Of a stretch of 64,000 bases of DNA, positions 53,885 through 64,000 are shown piece by piece. Numbering within the stretch: position 1 is the first letter of the stretch; each line of letters starts with the position of its first letter. Position numbers and translations under genes: made by a program. The notes beneath the pieces are model-generated. The model was not told where the DNA came from, searched no databases, and saw only the letters and a list, made by a program, of their open reading frames with translations. Source of the stretch: Desulfovibrio oxyclinae DSM 11498 (lineage in GTDB: Bacteria > Desulfobacterota > Desulfovibrionia > Desulfovibrionales > Desulfovibrionaceae); contig NZ_AQXE01000009.1 of NCBI RefSeq assembly GCF_000375485.1, positions 123,375-187,374 on the forward strand, read 5' to 3'.

Positions 53885-55957
53885 ATGAATGCACAGACAC
53901 CTCATCCAGAGGAGATCCCGAAGTATCCGGGAGAACGGCAGAAGGGGCTGAAAATCGGCCTGCTCGCCACGTTCGTGGTGGTCGTTTCCGCGGCCATCGT
54001 GATTCTCGCGGGCAGGGTGATTTCGGCCAAGCAGGCCGAAGCCGTCAAGAATCAGAAGACCCGGCTGGAAATACTGGCCGACGGACGCAGCGAGGTCTTC
54101 GAAGCGTGGCTTGACGGACTTGCCCAACAGGGAGACAGGCTCATCAAGTCAGACCTTTTCCGGCTCTATGCCGCGGAAGTGAATCTGATCGACGGCGACC
54201 TTTCCGCAATCTTCGGCTCCGTTCCCGGTGAACGCGACGAAGACGCATCGGACCTCGCGGTGCAACTGCCCATGATGAAAAACATCCTGCGGGAGTTTTC
54301 CACCTATTCCGGATTCCTCAACGCACGCATCATCAGCCGCGAAGGACAGGCATACATCGCCACCGATGGATACCTTCCGCCCATGAGCGACCGCCAGATT
54401 GCGCTCTCTCAGGCTTGCATGCGCGACCATCAGGCCAAATTCTCGCCCCTGCGCAAAACATCGCAAGGGCTTGAGATGGATATCCTCGCTCCGATCTACC
54501 CTCCCGATTCGGACGATGACGCGAAACCGGTGGGAGCGCTGATGATGACCAGACAGGTGACCGGAAAACTCACCGAACTGCTGTCCAACACCGCCCTCTC
54601 CACCGAAGGCGAGCGCACCAGACTGATGCAGAAAACCGCTCAGGACTTCAAACAGGTCACTCCGTGGACTGCCGAAGGCTTTTCCGACATCACGGCCGAT
54701 CTGGAGATGGACAAAAACGGGCATCTCAACTTCGCGCCGAGGCAGAGCCTTTCCGACCCCGCAAAAGAAGTCTTCTCGCTTGGCATCGCCGTGGAAGGCA
54801 CGCCATGGTGGGTCGTTCAGGAGGCGGATCGCGACATGGCGCTGGCCGCAGTGCAGAGCTACAAACGCACGGTCTACCTGCTTGCCGCCTTCGGCGTCCT
54901 GACTGTGCTGCTCGCTGCGGGACTGGCTTGGTGGATACTCGCCGGAGCGCACAACAAGCGCATCGCCGAGGAGTTCCGCAAGCTTGCCGCTCGCATCGAG
55001 GATCAGAAACGGTTCATCGATTCCATCAACAGCAACATCACCGATTTCATCACCCTCAAGGACCTTGAAGGCAAGTTCACCTACGTCAACGAGGCCTTCG
55101 CCAAGGCGCTGGGCCGCGACGAAGAGGACATACTTGGCATGGATGCTCAGGCCGTCTTCGGCTACGATACCGCCAAACGCCTATGCTCCCATGACGAGTC
55201 GGTGGTACGCGAAAGGAAACGAGTAACGGTGAACGAACCGGTCTACCTGCTCTCGCAGCGGTACGAATTCAAGATATCCAAGTCGCCTTACCTCGACTCG
55301 CAGGGTAACTGTCTCGGCATCGTCGAGGTCTACCATGACATGACCGAATTCATGGCCGTTCAGGAGCGCAACCGCAAACTCATCCGTCGCGCCATGGAAG
55401 CGCTCGGCAACACCATTGAAGCCACGGACCCATATCTGGGCGGACATACCAAACTGCTGGCCGGGCTTTCCGTGGAGGTTGCAAAGTCACTCAATCTTTC
55501 CGAAATGGAAATCGCCGAGATAGAGACTGCCGCGAACCTGTCGCAGATAGGCATGATGTTCGTGCCCAAGGAGATCCTCACCAAGCCCGACAGGCTCAAC
55601 GACGAGGAAAAGGCCATCATGGAACAGCATGTCGAACATGCCTACCGCATCCTGCGCAAGATCGACATCGATGACGGCGTACTCCGCGCCATCTATCAGA
55701 TGAACGAACGCATGGACGGCTCGGGCTACCCGAAAGGACTTGCCGACGGAGAGATCATCATGCCCGCGCGCATTCTCTCGGCCGTGAACTCCTTCTGCGC
55801 CATGATCCGCCCCCGCTCCTACCGCGGCGCGAAGACCATGCAGGAAGCGCTGGACGTTCTCAGGAAGGATTCGGCCCGCTATGACGACAGCGTGCTGGAG
55901 GCTCTCTCCGAAACGCTCTCCTCTCCGGCCGGCGAAAAGCTCATCGTGCAACAATAG
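53885..55957 (+). CDS. Membrane sensor with PAS and degenerate HD-GYP domain, probable LapD substitute
   Basis: This 690-residue protein has TM1 (residues about 21-43), a large periplasmic domain (about 44-330), TM2 (YLLAAFGVLTVLLAAGLAWW), a PAS domain (about 365-480) and an HD-GYP-like domain (about 500-650). The HD pair is replaced by Ser553-Gln554 (AANLSQIGMMFVP). The second metal histidines are lost (YQMNERMDGSGYP where HHER is usual), though GYP remains. It is therefore unlikely to be a cyclic di-GMP phosphodiesterase and more likely a cyclic di-GMP receptor. It lies 49 bp after the LapG gene and would gate LapG through its periplasmic domain. Confidence 0.85.
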   Translation: MNAQTPHPEEIPKYPGERQKGLKIGLLATFVVVVSAAIVILAGRVISAKQAEAVKNQKTRLEILADGRSEVFEAWLDGLAQQGDRLIKSDLFRLYAAEVNLIDGDLSAIFGSVPGERDEDASDLAVQLPMMKNILREFSTYSGFLNARIISREGQAYIATDGYLPPMSDRQIALSQACMRDHQAKFSPLRKTSQGLEMDILAPIYPPDSDDDAKPVGALMMTRQVTGKLTELLSNTALSTEGERTRLMQKTAQDFKQVTPWTAEGFSDITADLEMDKNGHLNFAPRQSLSDPAKEVFSLGIAVEGTPWWVVQEADRDMALAAVQSYKRTVYLLAAFGVLTVLLAAGLAWWILAGAHNKRIAEEFRKLAARIEDQKRFIDSINSNITDFITLKDLEGKFTYVNEAFAKALGRDEEDILGMDAQAVFGYDTAKRLCSHDESVVRERKRVTVNEPVYLLSQRYEFKISKSPYLDSQGNCLGIVEVYHDMTEFMAVQERNRKLIRRAMEALGNTIEATDPYLGGHTKLLAGLSVEVAKSLNLSEMEIAEIETAANLSQIGMMFVPKEILTKPDRLNDEEKAIMEQHVEHAYRILRKIDIDDGVLRAIYQMNERMDGSGYPKGLADGEIIMPARILSAVNSFCAMIRPRSYRGAKTMQEALDVLRKDSARYDDSVLEALSETLSSPAGEKLIVQQ

Positions 55958-55976
55958 TCCACTTCCCCATCTGGTG

Positions 55977-56010
55977 AAAACCCCCGGCGTTTCGACGCCG
56001 GGGGTTCTTT
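55977..56010 (+). terminator. Terminator of the secretion operon
   Basis: ACCCCCGGCGT and ACGCCGGGGGT form a perfect stem around TTCG, followed by TCTTTATT. Confidence 0.9.
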
Positions 56011-56133
56011 ATTATCGTACGAAAGGATGCTCCAAGTCCCTGAGATGCATACATAAACAATCAGACTCATGCCCGAACCGCTGAACGATATCGCCCTTTC
56101 CATTACGTCGCCAAAGACGCAAGACACAAAAAA

Positions 56134-56155
56134 AGGCGCGACCGAAGCCGCGCCT
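56134..56155. terminator. Terminator of the tolC-like gene
   Basis: AGGCGCG and CGCGCCT pair around an eight-base loop, with an A-run on one side that reads as a T-run for the minus-strand gene. The gene's stop lies 25 bases away, at 56180. Confidence 0.7.
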
Positions 56156-56179
56156 GAAAACGTAATTGCTGACGAGCTA

Positions 56180-57511
56180 TCAGATATCCTCGGGGTCCTG
56201 ATAAACGCCGTCTGCAATCTCCAGCGTCTTGACCAGTTCGCCCTTGAGGGTCATGAGCTTGTACAGGCTGAAGGTGCGGTTGCTCTTGGCCGTTTCCAGC
56301 TGGACGCTGTTGCTGAACACTTCATTGATGGAATCCAGCACGTCCAGCAACGAGCGCTGGCCCACGTTGAACTGAAGCATGTACATATCCAGAGATTCTC
56401 GGCTGTACTGCAACGCCTCCTGATATTTCGCGACCTGCTCCACCGCGGTCTCGTACTCGGACCATGCGGTCACGACCTGACGGGTAAGGTCGTCGGTCGT
56501 ATCCTGCAACTCGGACTGGGCCTGCTCAACACGGGAATCGGCGGCCTTGGAGCGGTTGTAGTCGGACCCGCCGCTGAAAAGATTCCACGAAAGGGCCAGC
56601 ATGGCGCGATTGTCCTGAATGTACGTATCGACACCGTCGAGGTCATCGGCATGTCGCGAGCTCACCTGAATATCCACGTCGGGATACATGGATGAATCCG
56701 TTACATTGCGGTCCTTTTCGGTCGCCTGCACCTCTGCCTCGCCGACCTTGACCTTGGGGTTGTTGTCAAGGGCAACGGAGAGCACGTCCTCCATGCGAAG
56801 CGGGACATACTCCATGCTGAAGGGGCTGACGCTCAATGCGCCGGGATTCTCGCCCGTCACTCTCACATAGGCAGCCTCTGCGTTTGTGAGTGAGCCTTTG
56901 TAGGAAATAACGGTGCTCTCCGCCCGGGCCAGACGGCCTCTGGCCTGCATCTCGTCCGCCCGACTTCCGGCCCCCGCCTCAACCCGCTCGGAAATGGAGG
57001 CCAAAACGTCACGGTGTTCGCTCACGTTCTTTTCGGCCAGATCAAGAAGCTTCCGCTCCCGCATGACGTCGAGGTGCGCCCGGACCGCGTCCAGAGCGAC
57101 ACTCTCCACGTTGTCACGAAGGCGGAACTCGGCGGAATTCAGTCTGGCCTTGGATCCCTCGTATTCATTGTACCGGTCCATGCCGTCAAAAACGTTCTGA
57201 GTCAGCGTAACCGTGGTGTCGCTAACGCTGCTGTGGGTGTTGTCCTCGGTCTGGTTTCTGGTGGTGCCACTGCTGTACTGTTGAAGACCGTATTCGGAAG
57301 TCAGGTCCAGCGAGGGGAAGAAACGCCCCAGGGAAGCGGAAAGATTTCTGGAAACCGCATCCCGGCTGTGCAAAAGTGCCTTGACCCTCGGGTGGTGCTC
57401 GACGGCCTTGGCCGCGCTGTCGCGCAGCGAAGTGGTCCCGTCATTGGCAGCGAAGGCGGTAGCGGTCATCAGTAGCAGCATGGAAAGCGTAAGAGGAAAA
57501 AAGCGTTTCAT
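56180..57511 (-). CDS. TolC-family outer membrane secretion channel (LapE-like)
   Basis: This 443-residue protein has a signal peptide (MKRFFPLTLSMLLLMTATAF then AA|ND) and two TolC repeats with long helices (LRDSAAKAVEHHPRVKALLH, LDAVRAHLDVMRERKLLDLA, LSWNLFSGGSDYNRSKAADS, EALQYSRESLDMYMLQFNVG, QRSLLDVLDSINEVFSNSVQ). It is the outer membrane part of the type I system encoded in the opposite direction. It lies 138 bp after the adhesin gene and downstream of it, so it may be expressed with or after the adhesin. Confidence 0.92.
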   Translation of the reverse strand: MKRFFPLTLSMLLLMTATAFAANDGTTSLRDSAAKAVEHHPRVKALLHSRDAVSRNLSASLGRFFPSLDLTSEYGLQQYSSGTTRNQTEDNTHSSVSDTTVTLTQNVFDGMDRYNEYEGSKARLNSAEFRLRDNVESVALDAVRAHLDVMRERKLLDLAEKNVSEHRDVLASISERVEAGAGSRADEMQARGRLARAESTVISYKGSLTNAEAAYVRVTGENPGALSVSPFSMEYVPLRMEDVLSVALDNNPKVKVGEAEVQATEKDRNVTDSSMYPDVDIQVSSRHADDLDGVDTYIQDNRAMLALSWNLFSGGSDYNRSKAADSRVEQAQSELQDTTDDLTRQVVTAWSEYETAVEQVAKYQEALQYSRESLDMYMLQFNVGQRSLLDVLDSINEVFSNSVQLETAKSNRTFSLYKLMTLKGELVKTLEIADGVYQDPEDI

Positions 57512-57595
57512 TTCGAGTTCACACCGATGTTGATATTTCATAAACGTTTGCAGAGGCGAAGAACGATATCCGGCCGTTATCCGTTTCCGCGAAAA

Positions 57596-57621
57596 CCCGG
57601 TCTCCAACATGGGAGACCGGG
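57596..57621 (-). terminator. Terminator of the adhesin gene
   Basis: CCCGGTCTCC and GGAGACCGGG form a 10-bp stem; read on the minus strand it is followed by TTTTCG. It lies 28 bases after the adhesin stop. Confidence 0.7.
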
Positions 57622-57649
57622 CAATAATATACCATTATGATCCGTCCGG

Positions 57650-60600
57650 TTATCCGAGTTGTCCCTCGTTACCGGAATCGATGACGTGCTGCACCAGATC
57701 ATCCGGCTGCACGTCGGCATGCACTGTAGTGTCGAACTGATCAAAGTCCGCACGACTCATGCCCATGAGCTTGACCACCACTTCCTGCTCGCCGCTGTCT
57801 TCGCTGACGAGCAACTGGGCCAGCCCGTTGTCGCTGTCGTAACTCATGCTTTCGATGCTCATGCCCTCTGCCAGCTGGATCGAGTCTTCACGGACATTGT
57901 AATCCTCGACCACGATCTCGTTTCCGTCCGTCAGCAGAGAGGGATCGATGAATATGCTGTCCTCGCCGGCCCCGAGATGCACACGGTCGTTGCCGCCGCT
58001 GGCCAGAATCGTATCATTGCCGTCACCGCCAAAGAGCAGGTCATTGCCATCGCCGCCGTTCAGCAGATCGGCACCGTTGCCGCCCACAAGCAGGTCGTCG
58101 CCATCGCCGCCATGGAGCACATCATCGCCCTCCATGCCGTAAGCAATATCATTTCCGTCGCCGCCGTGGAACACGCCGTCATCGCTGTCACGGACATCGA
58201 CGACGAGGTCATTGAAATCATCGTCGTCATCGTGATTGCCGTTGTGCTTGTACGGGTTGTTATCCTCGGTCTTGTTCTTGCCCGGACCATTGAACTGGTC
58301 GTCCATGGCAACCTGTGAGGACTCTCCGTCCCCCGGATTCAGTCCCGGCCCCTGTCCCTCTTCGAACAGGAATCCGGGCTCCTCGTTCTCGGGATTCAGC
58401 GCGGGATCATCGAACTTCACGTCCACGAACCTGTTGTCGATCGAGAGTTCGTACTGCCCCCCGGAAGGCACGAAGTACAGGTCGCCGTCAATATTCAGGC
58501 CCTGATCGGCCCCGTCGGGAATAAGGAAGAATCGCACATTCTCATCCCCGGCAAAGGTCTTGAGGACATCGCCGTAAGAAGCCGAACGACTGTCGGCGAG
58601 AATGATCTCCGGATCAATGGGGCTGCCGTCCTCGTCGAGCCTGTATATTCCGAGCATGTTGCCGTATCCGGCCTCGGCTGAGTTGAAGAGGACTTCGGTG
58701 CTTCCCACATCAAGATCGACGATGCCTTCCGGTGCGGTGTTCACGTTGATAACGCTTGTGGCGCTCTCGCTGCTGAGGGATTCGCGCCCTTCGGAATCCG
58801 TGATGGTCACGGTAATCTCACGCGGGGTGTCATCCTGACTGTCGGTGCTGAACTTCACGGCCTGCACCGCGGACTCGTAGTCCTCGGCAGAAGCCTTTCC
58901 GCTGATGGTCACCACGATGCTTCCGTCAGCACTCACGTCGGTGTCCACAAGCAGCGAGTCGGGAACGCCGGAGGTGTCGAGCACGTCGCCCTGCTGTGCG
59001 TTGGTCAGGGTCAGTACGACCTTGGCCATGCTGCTGCCGTCCGCATCCGTAATGGACACGTTGCCCGCTACGGAAACCGCTTCGCCGCCCGAGTTGAAGG
59101 TAGTGGAATAATCGGTGGAGTCATCTTCGACAGGCACCACATTGAACCTGATGTCATCATGGTCCACGGTGTGTCCGTTGAATTCTTCAACCGCCCAGCG
59201 CTCGGAACCGTCGGGTCGCGTCAGCTCGATGTTGAAACGCTGATGGTCATCCGGATTCATGGACGGGTCGTCAAAGAAGGCCCGCTGCGTCATGGGCTCG
59301 CCGTTTTCGTTGACTCCGGTGGCCCACCACTGCCCGTCATCGTCCTGCGTAAAGGTGAACTCCGCGTCAGCCCTGAAAGCCGGTCCGGTCCGGTCGTCCC
59401 CACTGTTAATAATGAAGAAATTCGGCGTTTCGCCGGATTCGATATGACTCAGCAGATCACCCTTGGCCACATCTCTGGGACCATTTTCATCCGCATACTC
59501 ATAGAGGACGTTGGTAACAGAGGGATTTCCGTCCGCATCCACCACGTAGGTGCCAAGCAGGTTGTAGCCCCAGGAGTTGCTGATGTCGGCAGTTACATCG
59601 AGATGCTCGCCCGTTGCATTCAGGTCGATGGAAGGAGCTTCGTTCCTGCCTGCGATGTTCAGGGTTACGGTAGCGGAGTCCTGACCGCCCTGCCCGTCAT
59701 CGACGGTGTACTCAAAGGTCGCCGGGCCGCTGTAGCCGTCCTCCGGCACAAACTGAATCTCCCCGCTTGCATCAAGCGTCACACTGCCGTGCGAAGCGTT
59801 GCCCACGGAAATCACGGAAAGCTCGTCGCCATCCGGGTCGTTGTCCGAAAGCCCTTCGGCATTGGCGCTCGTGATCAGCTGTGAGGAGTCCAGCGTAATG
59901 GTATCGCCTTCGTAATATGTCCCGGAAACTTCCGGCATGGTTTCCCCGGAAACCGCCTTGAGCAGAAAGTCCGAGTTGCCTGCACCGTCTCCTGCGCCAT
60001 CATCAAGAGGCATGATGGAAACACTGGCGATGGGAAGGCCGAAGCCGAGGTCGTCCACATCAAGGGTCACGTCGGCAAGACCGTCCTGCGTCCCCTGAAC
60101 GTCAACGTATCCCATCAGGTCGCCAGCTGCATCGAAAGCCGCCACGCGCGCCATTTCGGTATGTCCGGCATCATAGGGAGCGCCGTTGTTGCCATCGAAC
60201 AGGGCGGAAAGCGTCACCGTCACGCTCTGCATGGGTGCATCGAAGGATACCGCCAGCAGCTCGGAGCCGGTGGATTCCTGGCCGTCCTGCAGATCAACCT
60301 CGCCACCGTCGATGTTGCCGGAAGAACTCACCGCAAGCCCGGAGTAATCGTTTCCGCCGACCTTGTCGGCATCCACGCTCTTGGTGCTGAGGGTGGCGTC
60401 GTTCCACGAATTGGGTTCAAGGGCGTCGCCCGTCTTGGCCTCGACGTTCACGCCGCTCTGGGCCCATTCGGAGACCGTCTGCTGCACATCAGTCACCACG
60501 CCGGTATCCACGGCCAGCGTTTCTGACTGGGTCACAACCTCGCCGAACTCATCGTCAATGGCTTCCGGGGCGTCGTTGACCGGGGTAACATCCACTTGAA

Positions 60601-63600
60601 CGCTTCCATCCGCGCTGCCGCCCTTGCCGTCCGAGACGGTATACTCGAAAGAGGCGTCCCCGTTGAAGTCGGCATCAGGGGTGAAGACCACGTTGCCGTC
60701 AACAAGTTCGACCGTGCCGTTTTCGGCACCCTGCACCGAATCGATCACCAGCGAATCGCCGTCGAGATCATGGTCGTTGCCGAGCAATTCGGCAGCGGAA
60801 ATGCTGAGGGTCCCATCCTCTTCAACCGTGTATGCCTCGTCGTTCACCACGGGGTTTTCATTGGTGAGGGAGTCCGGGGCGTCCAGAGTGATGTTTACCG
60901 TGGCGGTATCGCCTTCCACACCATCGGAATCGACCGGCGCGTACTGGAAGGAATCGCCCGCTCCGAACTCCGCATCCACGTACCGCAGCTCCCAGTTCGA
61001 GGCCTGCTCGGAATCAGTCGAGAATTCGATCCGGTCGAACAGTGCGCCGTCAAGCTCGTCCTGTCCGATGGTAAGCGTGTACTGCAGGCCATCGGTGTCG
61101 TTGACGACGTTGCCGCTGGCCACCAGCTCGTCGCCGTTATAGGCCGCCCAGGTCGCCGTGGCCACTGTCTGGCCATTGCCATCCGGCACGAAATGTCCGC
61201 CAAGTCCATCAAGGCCGACTTCCGCATGGGAAACCTTGGCTCCATCAAAGGACAGGCTCAGAGTATCGTCTGCGTTGATGCCGTTGCCGTCAGCATCGCC
61301 GACGCCGATGCCCATATGACCGGAGTCTTCCTGATGGTACTGCCGCAGTTCGCCGCCGCTTACGGAGAGGGTGGCGGTAACGCCGTCTGCAATCTGCATG
61401 ACCCTTGTTGACACATCCACGGCCTGTCCCCAGTTGTCCAGCGACTCGTCGCCAACCTGACGGGCACCGAGGAAAGCGCCGCTGACGGGAGCGGCTTCAC
61501 CGGAATCCAGCGGCACGTAGCGGATGCCGTCCATGTCGTATTCACCGCCCGCTTCAGTGATGCGGTTGCCGTCCGCATCCTCAAGGTAGCCATGCTCCTC
61601 GTCGGGCAGCGTCTTGATGATGATTCTGGTCTGAGCCCCTGCGGCCTCGTCCTCGGTGTCCGTTACATGGTCGCCAAAGCTGATATCCACGGGTTCCGAG
61701 GAAACCGCGGATTCAGTGAAGCTGTCCGCCTCGGGCGGCTCGTTGGCGAGGACGTCCGGGGTCAGCTCGACATCCGCGAAGCTTTCATTACCCACCGCTC
61801 CGTCATCGTCCACGGGCACGAAACCGATGGAGGTGTCAGTGCCGAATTCGGCCTCGACGTACCGCAGCTCCCAGTTGGAACCGGACTGAGAATCGGTGGT
61901 GAATTCTATGGAGTCGAACAGGCCGCCCTCAACATCGTCGGAGGTGATGAGCAGCTCCTCGAAAAGCGGTGTGCCGTCTTCGCCCCGCGTCATTTCGCCA
62001 CGTGCGACTTCCTGACCATCAAGCTTGGCTATCCAGACGGCCGTGGCCTGTCCGCCCTCGGCTGCAAAATGGCCACCGAGTCCGTCAAAACCGATACGCG
62101 CCGTGGACACGACCGCATCGCCGAAATCGACCGTCACGGTCTCACCGGCATTGATGCCGTTGCCGTCAGAATCGCCGATGCCGATGCCCATATGACTGGA
62201 CTGTTCCTGATTGTACTGCCTGAGCGGGCCACTGTCGGAAGAAATGGTCACCACATTGCCGTCGGCGAGGGTGAGTTCGCGCACTGCGGCATTACCGTCC
62301 ACGGCCTCGCCCCAGTTGGCGAGCGTCTGGTCACCCACGGTCTTGGTGCCGAGAAGAATAGAGGATTCGGCCGAGCCGTCTGCCTCGAAGGCAAACGTGC
62401 CGTCCGCGCCAAAGCGCGTGCCGTTATCATCACCGGTAACGTCGGACTCCCGCACGGCCACGGCCTCACCGCTTTCGGGATCCGTGTAGTACAGGGTGCC
62501 ACCTTCAGGCATCTTCGTGATGATGATCTCGGAAACTTCGCCGTCCGCGTCCTGCGCATGGGAGAGGAAATCGACTTCAACGGGTCCGGCCTCGGTGGAT
62601 TCCACGTCGAACGATTCGCTGACGGGCGCCTCGTTCACGTCGTTGACAACCACGTTCACGGTGGCGGAGTCGTACCCGCCCTGCCCGTCGTTGACGCCGT
62701 AGGTGATGGTATCGGTGCCGGTGAACCCTTCGTTCGGAGTGTAGGTGAGCTTTCCGTCCTCACCCACTTCCACCACGCCGTTCTCGGCCTGAGGCGTTCC
62801 GTGCAGGGACAAGGTACCGCCATCGACATCCGAATCGTTAGCAAGCACGTCGATCTCGACGGACTGCCCTTCATCGACACTGGCCGAATCGTTCACGGCC
62901 ACCGGACGATCATTCACGCTCACGACGTTGATGATCGTCTCGGCGCTGTTGCTGGTCGCCCCGTTGTCATCGGAGACCGTGACCGTAATCAGACGGTCCG
63001 AAGTATCCGGGGCCTCCGAGTCATTATAGAAGGAAATGTTGCGAATCGCCGCTTCAAAATCCGCTGCGGAAGCTGTCCCGGCATCGGCCGTGAGCAGAAC
63101 CGTCAAGCCATTGCCGTCATCGGCAGGCACGAGCTGCGCGCTGATGCCGTCAGGCAAATTGCCGACACGGAGCTGATCGCCCGCCTGCGGGTTCTCAAGC
63201 GTGATTTCCGCATTGGTCATTTCATCGCTGTCCACATCCGAGATATTCACGGAGCCGGACGCAATGTAGACCTGCCCGGCATCTTCCACGAAGGTTCCCT
63301 CAAAGCCTGTTCCCTCCGTACCCTCTTCCGTGGTGACCCGAACCACCACGTCACGGTAGTCATTGTCACCGCCGTTCCAGAGGTCCTCCACGCGCACGAT
63401 GGTGGAACCGTCCGCCTGCGTCTCGATAATGAAATGTCCGGGCGCAGGGTCACGTCCGGGATCGCTGCCGTCGAGATTGTCCGGGTTGTATTCGTCCTGC
63501 GAGAAATAAACCGGCCGCCCGGAGGGAGAGCCGTCGATAAGCAGCTGAGGCTTGTCGCCGCTGGTATCGAAGGAGAGCTGCGAGTCGGCAAGATCCGGGT

Positions 63601-64000
63601 TGGAGCTGGCACCATTGGCAATCAGGAAATATTCATAATGACCGCCCTCCGGCAACGTGGCAAGAGTGTGCCCGTCTGCCTCGACACCATTTTGCTGGTT
63701 GTCGGTCAACGCATTCTGATTATTCAGGATAATCTGCGGATTGCTGGGATTGCCATCGGCATCCACAACGTAGACGCCGAAGATGTTGTTGAGGCTTGCG
63801 CTCTCGGAAACAAAATCCACCACCTTCCGTGCCCCCGCATCAAGATCAATTCTGGGGGCATCATTGGTGCCGTTGACCGTCACTTCGATGTCGTGCGTCG
63901 CCGTGCCGTCAGCGGACTGCACCGTAAAGGTCTCGGTGAAGCTGTCGCCTTCGCCAAGGGACTGCACGTCGGCGTTGGGAATGGTGTATTCCCAGTTGCC
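57650..64000 (-). CDS. Giant RTX/VCBS-type adhesin, C-terminal 2,100+ residues (N-terminus outside window)
   Basis: The frame is open to the right edge, so at least 2,116 residues are seen. From the edge inward: VCBS-type repeat end, a DUF4114-like module (63330-63800), a cadherin/tandem-95 repeat (62632-62930, [20 protein letters not shown]), two similar large modules (about 61740-62480 and 60930-61500), another tandem-95 repeat (60570-60870), a module at about 59930-60540, a tandem-95 repeat (59630-59930), DUF4114-like modules 2 (59130-59570) and 3 (58185-58670), RTX nonapeptides (57985-58180, [17 protein letters not shown]), and a C-terminal secretion signal. It is acidic throughout and secreted by the type I system, staying surface-bound until released by the LapG-type protease. 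Confidence 0.9.
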   Translation of the reverse strand, partial: GNWEYTIPNADVQSLGEGDSFTETFTVQSADGTATHDIEVTVNGTNDAPRIDLDAGARKVVDFVSESASLNNIFGVYVVDADGNPSNPQIILNNQNALTDNQQNGVEADGHTLATLPEGGHYEYFLIANGASSNPDLADSQLSFDTSGDKPQLLIDGSPSGRPVYFSQDEYNPDNLDGSDPGRDPAPGHFIIETQADGSTIVRVEDLWNGGDNDYRDVVVRVTTEEGTEGTGFEGTFVEDAGQVYIASGSVNISDVDSDEMTNAEITLENPQAGDQLRVGNLPDGISAQLVPADDGNGLTVLLTADAGTASAADFEAAIRNISFYNDSEAPDTSDRLITVTVSDDNGATSNSAETIINVVSVNDRPVAVNDSASVDEGQSVEIDVLANDSDVDGGTLSLHGTPQAENGVVEVGEDGKLTYTPNEGFTGTDTITYGVNDGQGGYDSATVNVVVNDVNEAPVSESFDVESTEAGPVEVDFLSHAQDADGEVSEIIITKMPEGGTLYYTDPESGEAVAVRESDVTGDDNGTRFGADGTFAFEADGSAESSILLGTKTVGDQTLANWGEAVDGNAAVRELTLADGNVVTISSDSGPLRQYNQEQSSHMGIGIGDSDGNGINAGETVTVDFGDAVVSTARIGFDGLGGHFAAEGGQATAVWIAKLDGQEVARGEMTRGEDGTPLFEELLITSDDVEGGLFDSIEFTTDSQSGSNWELRYVEAEFGTDTSIGFVPVDDDGAVGNESFADVELTPDVLANEPPEADSFTESAVSSEPVDISFGDHVTDTEDEAAGAQTRIIIKTLPDEEHGYLEDADGNRITEAGGEYDMDGIRYVPLDSGEAAPVSGAFLGARQVGDESLDNWGQAVDVSTRVMQIADGVTATLSVSGGELRQYHQEDSGHMGIGVGDADGNGINADDTLSLSFDGAKVSHAEVGLDGLGGHFVPDGNGQTVATATWAAYNGDELVASGNVVNDTDGLQYTLTIGQDELDGALFDRIEFSTDSEQASNWELRYVDAEFGAGDSFQYAPVDSDGVEGDTATVNITLDAPDSLTNENPVVNDEAYTVEEDGTLSISAAELLGNDHDLDGDSLVIDSVQGAENGTVELVDGNVVFTPDADFNGDASFEYTVSDGKGGSADGSVQVDVTPVNDAPEAIDDEFGEVVTQSETLAVDTGVVTDVQQTVSEWAQSGVNVEAKTGDALEPNSWNDATLSTKSVDADKVGGNDYSGLAVSSSGNIDGGEVDLQDGQESTGSELLAVSFDAPMQSVTVTLSALFDGNNGAPYDAGHTEMARVAAFDAAGDLMGYVDVQGTQDGLADVTLDVDDLGFGLPIASVSIMPLDDGAGDGAGNSDFLLKAVSGETMPEVSGTYYEGDTITLDSSQLITSANAEGLSDNDPDGDELSVISVGNASHGSVTLDASGEIQFVPEDGYSGPATFEYTVDDGQGGQDSATVTLNIAGRNEAPSIDLNATGEHLDVTADISNSWGYNLLGTYVVDADGNPSVTNVLYEYADENGPRDVAKGDLLSHIESGETPNFFIINSGDDRTGPAFRADAEFTFTQDDDGQWWATGVNENGEPMTQRAFFDDPSMNPDDHQRFNIELTRPDGSERWAVEEFNGHTVDHDDIRFNVVPVEDDSTDYSTTFNSGGEAVSVAGNVSITDADGSSMAKVVLTLTNAQQGDVLDTSGVPDSLLVDTDVSADGSIVVTISGKASAEDYESAVQAVKFSTDSQDDTPREITVTITDSEGRESLSSESATSVINVNTAPEGIVDLDVGSTEVLFNSAEAGYGNMLGIYRLDEDGSPIDPEIILADSRSASYGDVLKTFAGDENVRFFLIPDGADQGLNIDGDLYFVPSGGQYELSIDNRFVDVKFDDPALNPENEEPGFLFEEGQGPGLNPGDGESSQVAMDDQFNGPGKNKTEDNNPYKHNGNHDDDDDFNDLVVDVRDSDDGVFHGGDGNDIAYGMEGDDVLHGGDGDDLLVGGNGADLLNGGDGNDLLFGGDGNDTILASGGNDRVHLGAGEDSIFIDPSLLTDGNEIVVEDYNVREDSIQLAEGMSIESMSYDSDNGLAQLLVSEDSGEQEVVVKLMGMSRADFDQFDTTVHADVQPDDLVQHVIDSGNEGQLG
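57985..58180 (-). repeat. RTX calcium-binding nonapeptide repeats
   Basis: About seven tandem GGxGxDxLx repeats are encoded, for instance [20 protein letters not shown]. They fold on calcium outside the cell and are the hallmark of type I-secreted proteins. Confidence 0.92.
60930..62480 (-). repeat. Pair of duplicated adhesin modules
   Basis: Two modules of about 200 residues share long matches: [20 protein letters not shown] with [32 protein letters not shown], and [13 protein letters not shown] with [13 protein letters not shown]. The nucleotide similarity is also high (61278-61351 against 62155-62225), pointing to an internal duplication. The domain family is not one I can name; the motif suggests a carbohydrate- or surface-binding fold. 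Confidence 0.7.

Noticed and set aside
54000..55957. Active cyclic di-GMP phosphodiesterase of the HD-GYP type
   Set aside because: The HD pair is Ser-Gln and the downstream metal histidines are missing, so catalysis is unlikely although the fold is recognisable.
57985..58180. Regularly repeated short DNA units suggesting a CRISPR array
   Set aside because: The units are 27 bases in frame and encode RTX nonapeptides; there are no unique spacers.

Overview
The window is a gene-dense chromosomal segment of a Gram-negative, flagellated bacterium, most likely a marine or brackish sulfate reducer of the Desulfovibrionaceae. The reasons are the combination seen here: a long PEP synthase-type protein next to a long pyruvate carboxylase and its biotin ligase, a two-gene SUF system plus a full-length NifU/NifS, a motA-motB-motB stator set, several chemoreceptors, a BCCT osmolyte transporter, and a Lap/Dvh-type giant adhesin locus. 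The genus cannot be fixed by eye. No rRNA, CRISPR array or prophage is visible. There are two tRNA genes.

Layout. 1-8.1 kb: a truncated periplasmic-binding/PAS sensor, a divergent branched-chain-type binding lipoprotein, an NAD-binding-fold protein, a minus-strand motility operon (FapA-like, MotA, MotB, MotB), a 59-residue membrane protein, and flaG behind a FliA-type promoter with a small gene whose ribosome binding site lies in a hairpin. 8.1-17.5 kb: a DsbA-like lipoprotein, then C3/C4 carbon metabolism (PEP synthase-like protein, pyruvate carboxylase with a C-terminal zinc ribbon, BirA). 17.5-23.8 kb: CCA-adding enzyme, a DHH phosphoesterase, an unrecognised protein, a fused succinyl/acetyl-CoA synthetase and a glycosyltransferase. 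23.8-27.5 kb: Smr protein, sufCB, a repeat-like hairpin and a YdjM-like membrane protein. 27.5-34.4 kb: cheW and two chemoreceptors with CheR-docking-like tails, tRNA-Pro(GGG), an aldo/keto reductase and a nitroreductase. 34.6-39 kb: tRNA-Thr(GGT), a PEGA lipoprotein, a LonC-like protease and Hsp20. 39.3-44.8 kb: universal stress protein, BCCT transporter, a newly recognised insertion element, and a REC-PAS-GGDEF-EAL protein. 44.9-49.3 kb: DUF493 protein and a nifU-nifS-cysK-cysE cysteine/Fe-S operon. 49.5-64 kb: a type I secretion system, a LapG-type protease, a membrane PAS/HD-GYP protein with degenerate active site, a TolC homologue and the C-terminal 2,100+ residues of an RTX adhesin.

Two things stand out. 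First, 41731-42378 is bounded by 24-bp terminal inverted repeats (21/24 identical) and an 8-bp direct repeat. Removing it together with one copy of the repeat restores a perfect rho-independent terminator behind the BCCT gene. It carries one unrecognised 100-residue gene and no transposase. Second, the adhesin locus has a LapG-like protease but no LapD; the position is taken by a PAS/HD-GYP membrane protein whose catalytic HD pair is Ser-Gln. This resembles the Dvh system I recall from D. vulgaris.

Functionally, the window links motility and chemotaxis (MotAB, FlaG, CheW, chemoreceptors) with the switch to surface attachment (GGDEF-EAL protein, HD-GYP protein, adhesin and its secretion system). 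It also holds central anaplerosis (PEP synthase, Pyc, BirA, acyl-CoA synthetase) and sulfur/Fe-S supply (SUF, NifUS, CysEK).
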